From Nicotiana tabacum (lineage: Eukaryota > Streptophyta > Magnoliopsida > Solanales > Solanaceae), in the NCBI RefSeq assembly GCF_000715075.1, contig NC_134102.1, positions 102,274,501 to 102,338,500 of the forward strand: 64,000 nt of DNA, given 5' to 3'. The notes beneath the pieces were generated by a model. The model searched no databases. It saw nothing but the letters and a program-made list of their open reading frames with translations, and was not told the DNA's origin. The translations under genes were made by a program, and so were the position numbers. Of this stretch, positions 54,973-64,000 are shown in pieces (within the stretch, counting starts at the first letter, position 1; each line of letters starts with the position of its first letter).

Positions 54973-57818
54973 TGTGATGACCCGTTAGGTCATTTTGGGT
55001 TTTAGCCTTTATTTCTATATTTTGATAATGTGAATAGCTCTGCTTAGCGTTTCTCAATTTGCATGCACATTCCGTATCTTTTTCAGCAAAGTTTTATGTG
55101 AAATTGAGCAAAGTGTGAATTTTAGCTTTAAAAATGATTTAAGTTGACTATGGCTAACATTTTGTGTAAAAAGATACAAATCAGTATTTTAACGGTCCCG
55201 GTGGGTCTGTATCATGATTTGGAACTTGGGCGTATGCCCGAAATTTAATTTAGAAGTCCCTAACTTGATTTAACGTGATTTGTTGAAAACTAGTAGTTTG
55301 AAGGTTTTAAAAATTCCTAAGTTTGAACGTAGGTTGACTTTGTTGCTACGGGATTTGCATTCTAGTTTCGGAACTTGGTAAAGGTTCATTTCACTATTTA
55401 TGACTTGTCTGTAAAATTTAGTGCAAAACGGAGTTGATTTGATATTACTCAGACGTCCAGTTGTAAATTTGTCAGTTCTTAAGTTTTTTTGAAAATCTTC
55501 ATACATTTTGACGTCCGATTCATAGTTCTGGGTGTTATTTTGGTGTTTTGATCCCACGAGCGAGTTCGTAAGAGGTTATTACACTTGTGAGAATGTTTGG
55601 TTTGGAGCCCGAGGGGCTCAGGTGGATTTTGGATAGGCTACAGACCATTTCGGACTTAGGAAGTTGTTGGTTTCAGCTATCTGTTGATGATCGTGATCGC
55701 GAATATACTCTCGCGATCGCAAAGGGGACATTGGGACTTGGGAGGATTTACTCTTCGAGGAAGCGAGGTACTTTTTGTGAAAGCAAAGTGTAAGGGGTCT
55801 TACTCTTTGCAAATGCGACTGTGTCTCCGTGAACGTGAAGCTTTGTGGGATTTGGGGGAGCTGGGCTTTTACTTCAAGCGAACGCGGACTGTGGCTCGCG
55901 AATGTGAAGGCAAGGTGAGAGCTAAGGCTTTACGAATGCATAGGTGACATCACGAACACGTAGGTCTTCTGGCCGTTATTCTTCGTGAACGCGAAGAGCA
56001 CATGGCGCCCAGTCAATTAAATATTCCAAAGTCGGGATTTTCCTTATTTTTCACCATATCCAAATTTGAGCTCGGCCTAGAGGCGATTCTGAAGAGGAAT
56101 TTCATCCTCACTTCATAGGTTAGTAGATTTTAACTCGTTTTCTTACATTTACATCAACACCCATTGATTTCTAACCTTTAATCTATGCTCTTTCAGGGTA
56201 GAAATTAGGGACTTAGGTAGAAATTGGGAATTTTGAGAAATTAAAATTTAGACCTCAAATTGATGTCTGATTTCAAAACTAATCATATAATCGGGCTCGG
56301 GAGTTAATGGGTAATTGGGTTATGGTCCAAATATCGGGTTTTGACCAAGAGGGCCCGGGGTTGACTTTTGTTATCTTTTTCCAAAATTATTAAAGATTGA
56401 ATCTTTTTCACTCATGGGTAGCTTCTAAAGCTTATTTCGAATTGTTTGAACTATATTTGGTTAGATTCAATTGATTTGTAGGTGAAATTTAGAGGAAAGA
56501 CCCCGGTTGCGCTTTGAATTGATTCCGAAACGAGGTAAATATCGTGGCTAACCTTGATTTGAGGGATTATGACTTGTTACTCTATTTGCTACGTATTTTA
56601 TGTGTGAGAACAACGTATATGTGAGGTGACGAGTACTTATGAATTGTGGTTGGGTTAAAGCATGCGGGTGGAACCCATTTTCTTATGTTTTATTGCTTTG
56701 TTAATTATGATATCCATGCTTAAGTTAGGTTATTACTTCTTTGATTATTCCTTTCATAATTATTGCATATTTCATAATTTTTGAGTATTTTTGGAAGTTG
56801 AAGTTTGGTATCTTGGCATCATATTTGATGTTAAATATATCCTCCGCATTATTTATTACTCGAATTTATATTATTATTATTACATGGTGAGGAAGAGTGT
56901 AAAAGCACGAAGGGTGATGCTTTGTCATTGCATTTATTTTATTTATTTATTATTACATAGTGAGGAAGAGAGTAAAAGCATGAAGGGTGATGTCGTGCCA
57001 TTTATCTCATTAATTTATTATTATATGGCGAGAAAGAGAGTAAAAATATGAAGGGTGATACCGTGCCGTTTCATTTTACTTATATCATCATTTTATGGTG
57101 AGGACGAGAGTAAAAGCACGAAGGGTGATGTCGTACTATTTTCTTATCATTGGTATATATGATTTCATTGGTTGATGATTATTTGGCTATCTCGTGATTT
57201 CATACATGTCACAGCTGTAATATTTGCCGCCTTTGTATGTCCCCTCCCAGTTTGTACGTTACCATTTTCTGTTATTATTGATGCTTTATATATACTTGTA
57301 CATGTTTGTTTACGTAGGTATCTTATCATATCCTCGTCACTACCTCGTCGAGGTTAAGCTCAACACTTACGCAGTACATTGGGTCAGTTGTACTCATACT
57401 ACACTTCTGCATTTCTTGTGCAGATACTGGTACTGACCCCTACGGTGCTTGAGGTGCGTCAACTTGGATCACTGCTTACGAAAACTCGAGGTAGTTCTGC
57501 TAGCATCCGCAGACTTTGAAGTCCCCTTCCTTTTCCCATTTTTTACTATTTATTTCCTTAGAGACAGTGTATATATTTCAGACTCTGTTGGTAGATTTCT
57601 AGTTGCTCGTGTACTCGTGACTCCGGATTTCTAGGAGTAAATATTATTATGCGACTTATATTAGTACTGTGTTAGATTGAGTTTCTATTTCTCATTATAT
57701 ATCATCATTGTATATTTAACTGCTAAAATTGGATATTTAATTATCTCACATTGGGTTTCCTAGTAAGTGGATGTTAGGTGCCATCACGACCCTGAGGTTG
57801 GGATTCCGGGTCGTGACA
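54973..57818 (+). mobile_element. 5' LTR of element D
   Basis: Begins TGTGATGACCCGTTAGGTC and ends GGTCGTGACA, with the primer binding site three bases on. At 2.85 kb it is long, partly because of a four-unit repeat at 56884-57150. It includes CGCGAACGCGAA-type words at 55690-56000. The start resembles that of element F's LTR. Confidence 0.88.
56884..57150 (+). repeat. Four-unit ~70-bp tandem repeat in the LTR of element D
   Basis: Units start at 56884, 56957, 57024 and 57095 with ATGGTGAGGAAGAGAGTAAA and contain AGCACGAAGGGTGATG, separated by T-rich spacers of variable length. Confidence 0.9.
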
Positions 57819-57821
57819 AGT

Positions 57822-57839
57822 TGGTATTAGAGTACTAGG
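57822..57839 (+). promoter_or_regulatory. Primer binding site of element D
   Basis: TGGTATTAGAGTACTAGG matches TGGTATCAGAGCCAGG-type sites complementary to initiator methionine tRNA, with changes. Confidence 0.85.
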
Positions 57840-58021
57840 TTTCCTAGGTCTCACGAATCATGAGAAAACTTAGTAGAGTCTGGAGGATCGGTATGGAGAC
57901 GTCTGTACTTATCTTCTAGAGGCTGTGGAGTTTTAGGAAAAAATTCACTTATTTCCTTCTCTATTGTGCGATTTTATTCTATCATTGATGATTAAACCAT
58001 TCTATTCTTGTTCTCTCGTAG

Positions 58022-59336
58022 ATGGCGATAACACGCACATCATCTGCAGTCGGAGAGGACACGAAGTCCCCTATGATATCTACTACTAGGGGTAGAGGTC
58101 GAGGTCGAGCTAGAGGCCGAGGCAAAGCTCAGCCTAGAGCTCAAGCAACATCACCTACAGTGGAGCCTCAGATTGATCACGAGGAGGAGGTCCTAGCTCA
58201 GACCGTACCCTTTGGACTAGATCAGGTCCCGGAGGGGTTCATAGCTACTCTAGTGCTTCAGGACACTCTAGTCCACTTGGTGGGCCTTATGGAGAGTGTG
58301 GACCAGACCAGTGTATTTCCGGTGGCACCAGCCGTCTCTCGGGTTGGGGGAGGAGCCCAAACTCCCTCTACTCACACCCTAGAGTAGGTGACTTCCCTAT
58401 ATCTGACTCCAGCAACCCAACAGTTAGGGTGGTTCAGCCGGTTGTTGTGGAATAGGCTGATGATAAGCCCGCTATGTCTTCCGAGACCTTGTTGAGGCTG
58501 GATATGTTTACCAAGCTCTTCCCTGATCATTTCAGCGGTGCACCTTCTGAGGACCCACAATATTACTTGGACCATTGCCACAAGATGTTGTGCAACATGG
58601 GTATTATTGAGACCAATGGGTCAATTTTGAAGTGTTCCACGTGACTGGTGCTGCCAAGAGATGGTGGAGAGATTATGTGTTGACTAGACCAACTGGTTCA
58701 CCTCCACTTACCTAGGATCCGTTTTTACAGCTATTTCTAGAGAAGTTCATTCCCTTCACTCTGAGAGAGGATTACCGCAGGCAGTTGGGGCATCTTCAGT
58801 AGGGTAGCATGACTATTACCCAGTATGAGACTCGATTTGTGGACCTAGCCCGCCACGCTATTACCTTGCTCCCTAATGAGAGAGAGAGAGAGTGAGGAGA
58901 TTCATTGATGGGATAACTTTCACTATCAGGCTATAGATGGCCAAGGAGACAGGGGATGATATTTCTTTTTCAGAGGGACATAGATATTACTATACAGATC
59001 AAGATGGTTTGTGGTCAGGAGAGGGGGCCGGTATCTGATATGAGGCCTACTATTTTTGGTGGGTTCATTGGTGCCTCATTTGGAGGCAAGGGTGCTTTCG
59101 GTAGAGGACATACTCCCATGCCATTTCAGTCAACACTTCAGGTATCCCACAGTGCTTTGGGTAGTCGTGGTCCTTATGTTTCTCATATTAGTGCACTTCC
59201 TATCTAGAGTTATTAGAGTGGTTATCCAGGACGACAAGGACATTTCCAGGGTCAGCAGTCACAACAGCCGATGGCTTATTATACTTGTGGAGATCCAAGT
59301 CACCATTCTTGATTTTGCCCTAGATTACAGGGCGAC
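58022..59336 (+). pseudogene. gag of element D
   Basis: ATG at 58022 opens MAITRTSSAVGEDTKSP followed by an Arg/Gly run (RGRGRGRARGRGKAQ). After the stop at 58387 the frame resumes with MFTKLFPDHFSGAPSEDPQ, then EKFIPFTLREDYRRQLGHL, ITQYETRFVDLARHA and VRRFIDGITFTIRLQ-like capsid segments. A degenerate zinc knuckle YYTCGDPSHHS*FCPRLQG lies near 59279. Frameshifts and stops are scattered through it. The AG-rich run GAGAGAGAGAGAG at about 58879 may have caused one shift. Confidence 0.85.
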
Positions 59337-60130
59337 ATGCACCAACATGTTTCTCGTTCCATGATTCTGGCACCGGTTTCTTCACCACCCACTCAGCCAA
59401 CTAGAGGTAGGGGTCAGGCTACCAGAGGTAGAGCTCAGATCGTTAGAGATGGAGGTCGTCTAGCTAGAGGCTGTCCGAGGGGCGGAGGTCAGAGTGTTGG
59501 GGCCCAACCCTATTTTCATGTATCCCTGGATAGACTTGAGGCCGAGTCATCTGATATCGTCATCACAGGTATTGTTCCAATTTTCCATAGAGATACTTCA
59601 GTTCTATTTGATCCAGGCTGTACTTATTCATACGTGTCATTCCATTTTGCTTCATATCTGGTTGTGCCTCATGTTTCTTTGAGTGCTCTTGTGTGGGAGA
59701 TTCTATTATTGTAAATCATGTCTATCACTCATGTGTGATTACTATTGGGAGTCTTTAGACTAGTGTAGACCTCTTACTTCTTGATATGGTGGACATTGAT
59801 GTGATTTTGGGCATGGATTGGTTGTCACTGTATCATATTGGACTATCACGCCAAGAGGGTGACCTTAGCCATGCCAGGTTTTCCTCGATTAGAGTGGGAG
59901 GGACTCATGGTCATTTTTCCAGCAAGGTTATTTCTTATGTGAAGGCTCGGTGTAAGGTCGAAAAGGGATGTTTAGCTTATTTGGCCTATATTCGCGAATC
60001 TAGTGCGGAGGTTCCTTTCATGGATTCGGTACCAGTTGTGTGTGATTTTCCAGAGATGTTTCCTGTAGATCTGACGGGGATGCCACCTGACAGAGATATT
60101 GACTTCTGTATTGACTTGGCTCCAAGCACT
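59337..60130 (+). pseudogene. Protease region of element D
   Basis: 59337-59714 includes GRGQATRGRAQ, then YFHVSLDRLEAESSDIVITG and the active-site text LFDPGCTYSYVSFHFASYLV, where the family has FDPGSTYSYVS; Cys replaces Ser. 59786-60133 continues MVDIDVILGMDWLS and then leads to RT with FPEMFPVDLTGMPPDRDIDF. Confidence 0.85.
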
Positions 60131-60850
60131 TAGACTATTTCTGTTCCACCATACCGTATGGCCTCGCCGGAGTTGAAGGAACTGAAGGAGCAGTTGTAAG
60201 ATTTGCTCGATAAGGGATCTATTAGACGTAGTATCTCACCTTGGCGTGCACCCGTGTTGTTCGTAAAGAAGAAGGATGGTTCGATGAGGATGTGTATAGA
60301 CTATCGACAATTCAACAAAGTTACTATCAAGAACAAGTACTGGTTGCCGAGGATTAATGACTTGTTTGATTAGCTTTAAGGTGCCAAAGTGATTTGAAGA
60401 TCGATTTGAGGTCTGGCTACTATCAATTGAAGATTAGGGCTTTGGATGTCCCTAAGACATCTTTTCGGACTTGGTATGGGCGTTATGAGTTCCTAGTGAT
60501 GTCATTTAGGTTGACAAATGCCCCATCATCATTTATGGATTTGATAAACCGGGTATTTAAGCCCTATTTAGATTCTTTTGTGATCATATTCATTGATGAT
60601 ATCTTTATCTACTCCCGCAGTCGAGAGGAGCATGAGCAGCATCTTCAGATTCTACTTTAGACTATGAGAGATAGTCAGTTATATGCCAAGTTTTCGAAGT
60701 GTGAGTTTTGGTTAGACTCGGTTGCCTTTTAGCGGCATGTTGTATCGGCCGAGGGCATTAAAGTGGATCCTAAGAAGATTGAGGTGGTTCATAACTAGCC
60801 TAGACCTACTTCAGCTACAGAGATTCAGAGTTTCCTGGGTCTGGCAGGTT
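60131..60850 (+). pseudogene. Reverse transcriptase of element D
   Basis: Motifs run [24 protein letters not shown], [58 protein letters not shown] and the intact catalytic box FIDD at 60589-60600 within [19 protein letters not shown]. Stops occur at 60132, 60198, 60372-60380 and 60658. A frameshift near 60390 joins the two halves. Confidence 0.9.
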
Positions 60851-61375
60851 ATTATCACCAATTTGAGAAGGGGTTTTCATCCATGCCATCCCTATTGACT
60901 AGATTGACCCAGAAGGGTTCTCCATTCAGGTGGTCCGATGAGTGTGAGTTGAGCTTTCAAAAGCTCGAGACTGCTTTGACTATGGTGCTAGTGTTGGTGT
61001 TACCCACAGGTTGAGAATCCTACACGATGTATTGTGATGCATTGAGTATTGGTCTTGGTGCAGTATTGATATAGGATGCAGGGTTATTGCATACGCATTG
61101 CAGCAGTTAAAGGATCATGAGAAGAATTACCCTATTCATGACCTAGAGTTGGCAGCCATTGTTCATGCACTAAAGAATTGGAGGCATTATCTCTACGGCG
61201 TGTCGTGTAAAGTATTCAGGGATCATCAAAGTCTACAATACTTGTTCAAGAAAAAGGATCTCAACTTGAGGCATATGAGGTGGTTGGAGTTGTTGAAAGA
61301 CTATGATATCACCATTTTGTATCATCCCGAAAGGCCGACGTGGTGGTTGACGTCTTGAGTAGAAAGACTGTGAGT
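60851..61375 (+). pseudogene. RNase H of element D
   Basis: Follows the connector IQSFLGLAGYYHQFEKGFSS. 61098-61358 shows [60 protein letters not shown] and [14 protein letters not shown]. The D of FTDH is FRDH here. A TGA near 61357 ends the run. Confidence 0.88.
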
Positions 61376-62599
61376 ATTGGTAGCCTTGCGTATATTCCAG
61401 TTGGGGAGAGACTGCTAGCATCAGATGTCCAGGCCTTGGCCAATCAGTTTATGAGGTTAGATATTTTAGAGCCCAGTCGTGTTCTAGCTTGCACGGTCTC
61501 TCGGCCTTCTTTGTCTGAGCGCATCACAGAGAGGGTCAGTATGACGACCCCCATTTTCTTGTCCTTAAGGATACAATGCGGTGTGGTAGTGACAAGTAGG
61601 TTATTATCGGAGATGATGGGGTGTTGCGGATGCAGGGTCGGATTTGTGTACCCAATGTGGACGGGCTTCATGAGTTGATTCTTGAGGAGGCCCATAGTTT
61701 GTGGTATTCCATTCATCCTGGTGATACCAAGATGTATCAGGATTTGCGGCAACATTATTGGTGGAGAAGAATGAAGAAGTATATAGTATTATATGTGGCT
61801 CAGTGTTTGAATTGTCAGCAATTAAAGCACAAGCATCAAGGGCCTGTCGGTTTGCTTCAGAAGATTGAGATTCCCGAGTGGAAGTGGGAGCGTATTACCA
61901 TGGATTTTGTTGTTGGGATCCCAGACTTCGAAGAAATTTGATGCAGTATGGGACATTGTGGACAGGTTGACCAATTTGACACATTTCATTCCAGTAGCAG
62001 TTACCTATTCTTCAGAGCGGTTGGCTGAGATTTATATCCGCGAAATCATTCGTCTTCATGGTTTGCCAGTGTCCATCATTTCCGATTGGGGTATGCAGTT
62101 CACATTGCAATTATGGAAGGCTATACATCATGAGTTAGGAACACAAGTCGAGTTGAATACATAATTCCAACCCCAGACAGATGGTCATTCCGTGCTCACC
62201 ATACAAATATTGGAGGATATGCTTCGCGACTGCATTATGGATTTCAGGGGTTCTTGGGATCAGTTCTTTCCGCTTGCGGAGTTTGCTTACAAATACAACT
62301 ATCAATCGAGTGTTCAGATGGCTCCCTATGAGGCATTATACAGGAGGCGATGCTGTTCTTCAGATGATTAGTTTGAGCAGGGAGAGGCTCGATTGTTGGG
62401 TACCAATTTGGATCAGGATGCCTTAGAAAAGGTCAAGATGATTCAGGATCGACTTCGCACAACTCAGTCTAGGCAGAAGAGTTATGCCGATCGTAGAGTT
62501 TGTGATGTCGCATTCATGGTTAGAGAGAGAGTCTTGCTTCGGGTTTCACTCATGAAGGGTGTTATGAGGTTCGGAAAGAAGGGTAAGTTGAGCCCTAGG
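61376..62599 (+). pseudogene. Integrase of element D, cut by element E
   Basis: 61621-61941 holds the zinc region (LEEAHSLWYSIHPGDTKMYQ ... CLNCQQLKHKHQGPVGLLQK) and ITMDFVVGIP with the first Asp. After a frameshift 61946-62164 continues WDIVDRLTNLTHFIPVAVTY and LPVSIISDWGMQF with the second Asp (Arg to Trp next to it). The segment with the third acidic residue is frame-disrupted. 62393-62600 has SRQKSYADRRVCDVAFMVRE and VMRFGKKGKLSPR, where element E interrupts. Confidence 0.88.
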
Positions 62600-63698
62600 T
62601 GTTACGAGGAACGACGCGGAAGTAAAAATTATGCCCAGAAATGAAAGTTCAACATGTTCTAGAATTTTCCATAAGCACGCCACATGGTGCGGCGCGGTTG
62701 CCCAAAATTCTTAGAGTACTTTCCATTTCTGCTAAATAAGGGTAGTTTCATCCTAGGGTTGTTTTGGACTTCAGTTTAAATGCACCAAAAATACACCTTT
62801 TCAGTATCTTTGGACCTAGAGAAGATTGGAAAGTCACCAAGGGAGAAGACTCAAGAATTCGTCAAGATTTGAATCTACAATCGGTAAAATACGAGAGTTT
62901 GTATCAAATCTTTAGAACTGATGTTTTCATTGTTCTTAAACTTATTTGAGATATCCTACTCCATTGTAATGGAGTAATTTCCATTTGGGTGTTGATAGAT
63001 ATGGTGTTTCAATAACTTGATTAGGGATTCTATTCTTGATACTTGCTAGAACTAATTGATGGAGCTTGATTGTATTGTGGAGTTATTTAGTATTTTGCTT
63101 AATCGAAAGAGAAGTTTGATATTAAATTTCTGCACATCTTATGCTCTAGTTTAAATTCATGATTCAAATAGGTAATTGAAGGAGCTTCTTGAATTGTTGA
63201 TTGAACTAGAAAATAGGGAATATTCGTGAGAAATTACCCTTTAGATCATAAACATCATTTTTATTCTTGCAATTGTTTACCATTCTTCAATTGGGTTAAT
63301 TACTGAAACTAGTATTTAATCGAAAGAGGAATATTAACTTCAAGTGTAATCTAATAATCGATTTAAATCATAAGAATTGATCGTATTATAGTGTGAATTA
63401 ACTCAAGAATTGGATCCCGAGTCAGTCATCGTGCAACTATCTAGTCAATTACCCTTATTTTTCTCATAAATATTTCTTTGTGCTCACTTGCTCTTTTTAG
63501 TGATCAATTGTTATTCGCTTGAACTTAAATAGTTAATCGTAGTAAAAAGCAATTCCAATCAAATATTAATTTTCCTGGATAATAATCAACTGGAGATTAT
63601 TCAAATAATGTTTAATCCCAATCCCTGTGGAGACGATAATTAATCTATACTATCTTTCACTAGCGAGTATAATTTAAGTGTTTGTTTTGCGCTCGTCA
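62600..63698 (+). mobile_element. 5' LTR of element E (Athila/Tat type)
   Basis: Begins TGTTACGAGGAACGACGCGG and ends GCGCTCGTCA, about 1.1 kb, followed by a TGGCGCC-type primer binding site. The words AATCCCTGTGGAGACGATAA near 63620 are common near LTR ends in this group. The left junction is inside element D's integrase; CTAGG at 62595-62599 would be the left target duplication. Confidence 0.85.
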
Positions 63699-63703
63699 AA
63701 TTT

Positions 63704-63721
63704 TGGCGTCATTGACGGGGA
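63704..63721 (+). promoter_or_regulatory. Primer binding site of element E
   Basis: TGGCGTCATTGACGGGGA differs at three positions from TGGCGCCGTTGCCGGGGA, the usual Athila/Tat site; two of the changes are transitions at CpG. Confidence 0.85.
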
Positions 63722-63840
63722 TTGGCAATCGATAGGGTTAAAAATAATTTCTAGTACTAATTCAGGAACTAATTTTTACTTTAGTGTATTCACATTTTTC
63801 TCACTTGCACACAGGGTACAAATTTTGATTTCTCTGGTGT

Positions 63841-64000
63841 ATGACTCGATCCTCTTCAACAGAAGTGATACCATATGAACCATAGTTAGAAAAACACCTG
63901 CGACATCTGAGAAAAGAAAGAGAATTAACAATATTTTTTTTGGGACAAACTTCAACTCAAGATACTATTGCAAATGAAGACAATGAAGGAGTAGACTTAG
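63841..64000 (+). pseudogene. gag start of element E, incomplete
   Basis: ATG at 63841 opens MTRSSSTEVIPYEP, then a TAG at 63883-63885, then LEKHLRHLRKERELTIFFLG in the same frame to the window end. The pattern (P-x-P...LEK-x-LR-x-LRKE) matches gag N-termini of Athila/Tat-like elements. The stop shows decay. Confidence 0.7.

Larger units (their letters stand above)
54973..62599 (+). mobile_element. Del/Tekay-type Ty3/gypsy element D, interrupted by element E
   Basis: 5' LTR, primer binding site, gag, protease, RT, RNase H and integrase follow in normal order and the same orientation. The element stops within the integrase C-terminal region at AGCCCTAGG, where element E's LTR begins; its own 3' end lies outside the window. 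Many stops show decay. Confidence 0.9.

Overview
This is plant nuclear DNA, most likely Solanaceae and plausibly Nicotiana-like. That assignment is inference from repeat families I recognise: Del/Tekay-type LTRs beginning TGTAATGACCCG, fragments resembling Solanaceae TS SINEs, an Au SINE, Stowaway MITEs, and an antisense coiled-coil gene of a kind often annotated as a hypothetical protein in tobacco-like genomes. Almost the whole window is transposable element. I see no intact protein-coding host gene. The one well-supported functional host locus is a MIR156 microRNA gene at about 9.3-9.7 kb.

Layout. (1) 1-4315: 3' end of a Ty3/gypsy Del/Tekay-type element (F) with its 3' LTR. (2) 4316-13100: AT-rich intergenic DNA with an Au SINE, TS-SINE-like tails, several Stowaway MITEs (one nested in another) and MIR156. 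(3) 13101-20631: a nearly full-length but decayed LINE with a 9-bp target-site duplication and 42-bp minisatellites in both ORF1 and the 3' UTR. (4) 20901-53731: one outer Tat-lineage Ty3/gypsy element (A), bounded by its own LTRs and an AAGGT target duplication, interrupted by a chromodomain-bearing Ty3/gypsy element (C), which is itself interrupted by an Athila-like element (B, minus strand). The A/C/B stack has been rearranged: the last part of A's integrase, fused to a piece of C's LTR, lies inverted, and a deletion fuses C's 5' LTR to B's truncated 3' LTR. (5) 53737-54972: flanking DNA with a LINE RNase H remnant. (6) 54973-62599: a second Del/Tekay element (D), cut by (7) 62600-64000: the LTR, primer binding site and gag start of a further Athila/Tat-type element (E), which runs off the window.

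The most unusual content is the minus-strand gene at 50263-52593 inside element A. It is antisense to gag-pol, encodes a long coiled-coil protein, and is broken by short intervals that look like GT-AG introns keeping codon phase. Also notable are a three-fold near-in-frame repeat in B's gag whose junctions carry an inverted copy of nearby gag sequence, a LINE ORF1 frameshift explained exactly by loss of 11 bp from one minisatellite unit, and a 24-codon ORF in the presumed pri-miR156 leader whose stop codon is the first three bases of miR156.

All transposon proteins here carry stops or frameshifts, so these are relics. Boundaries come from reading by eye; no alignment or database search was run.
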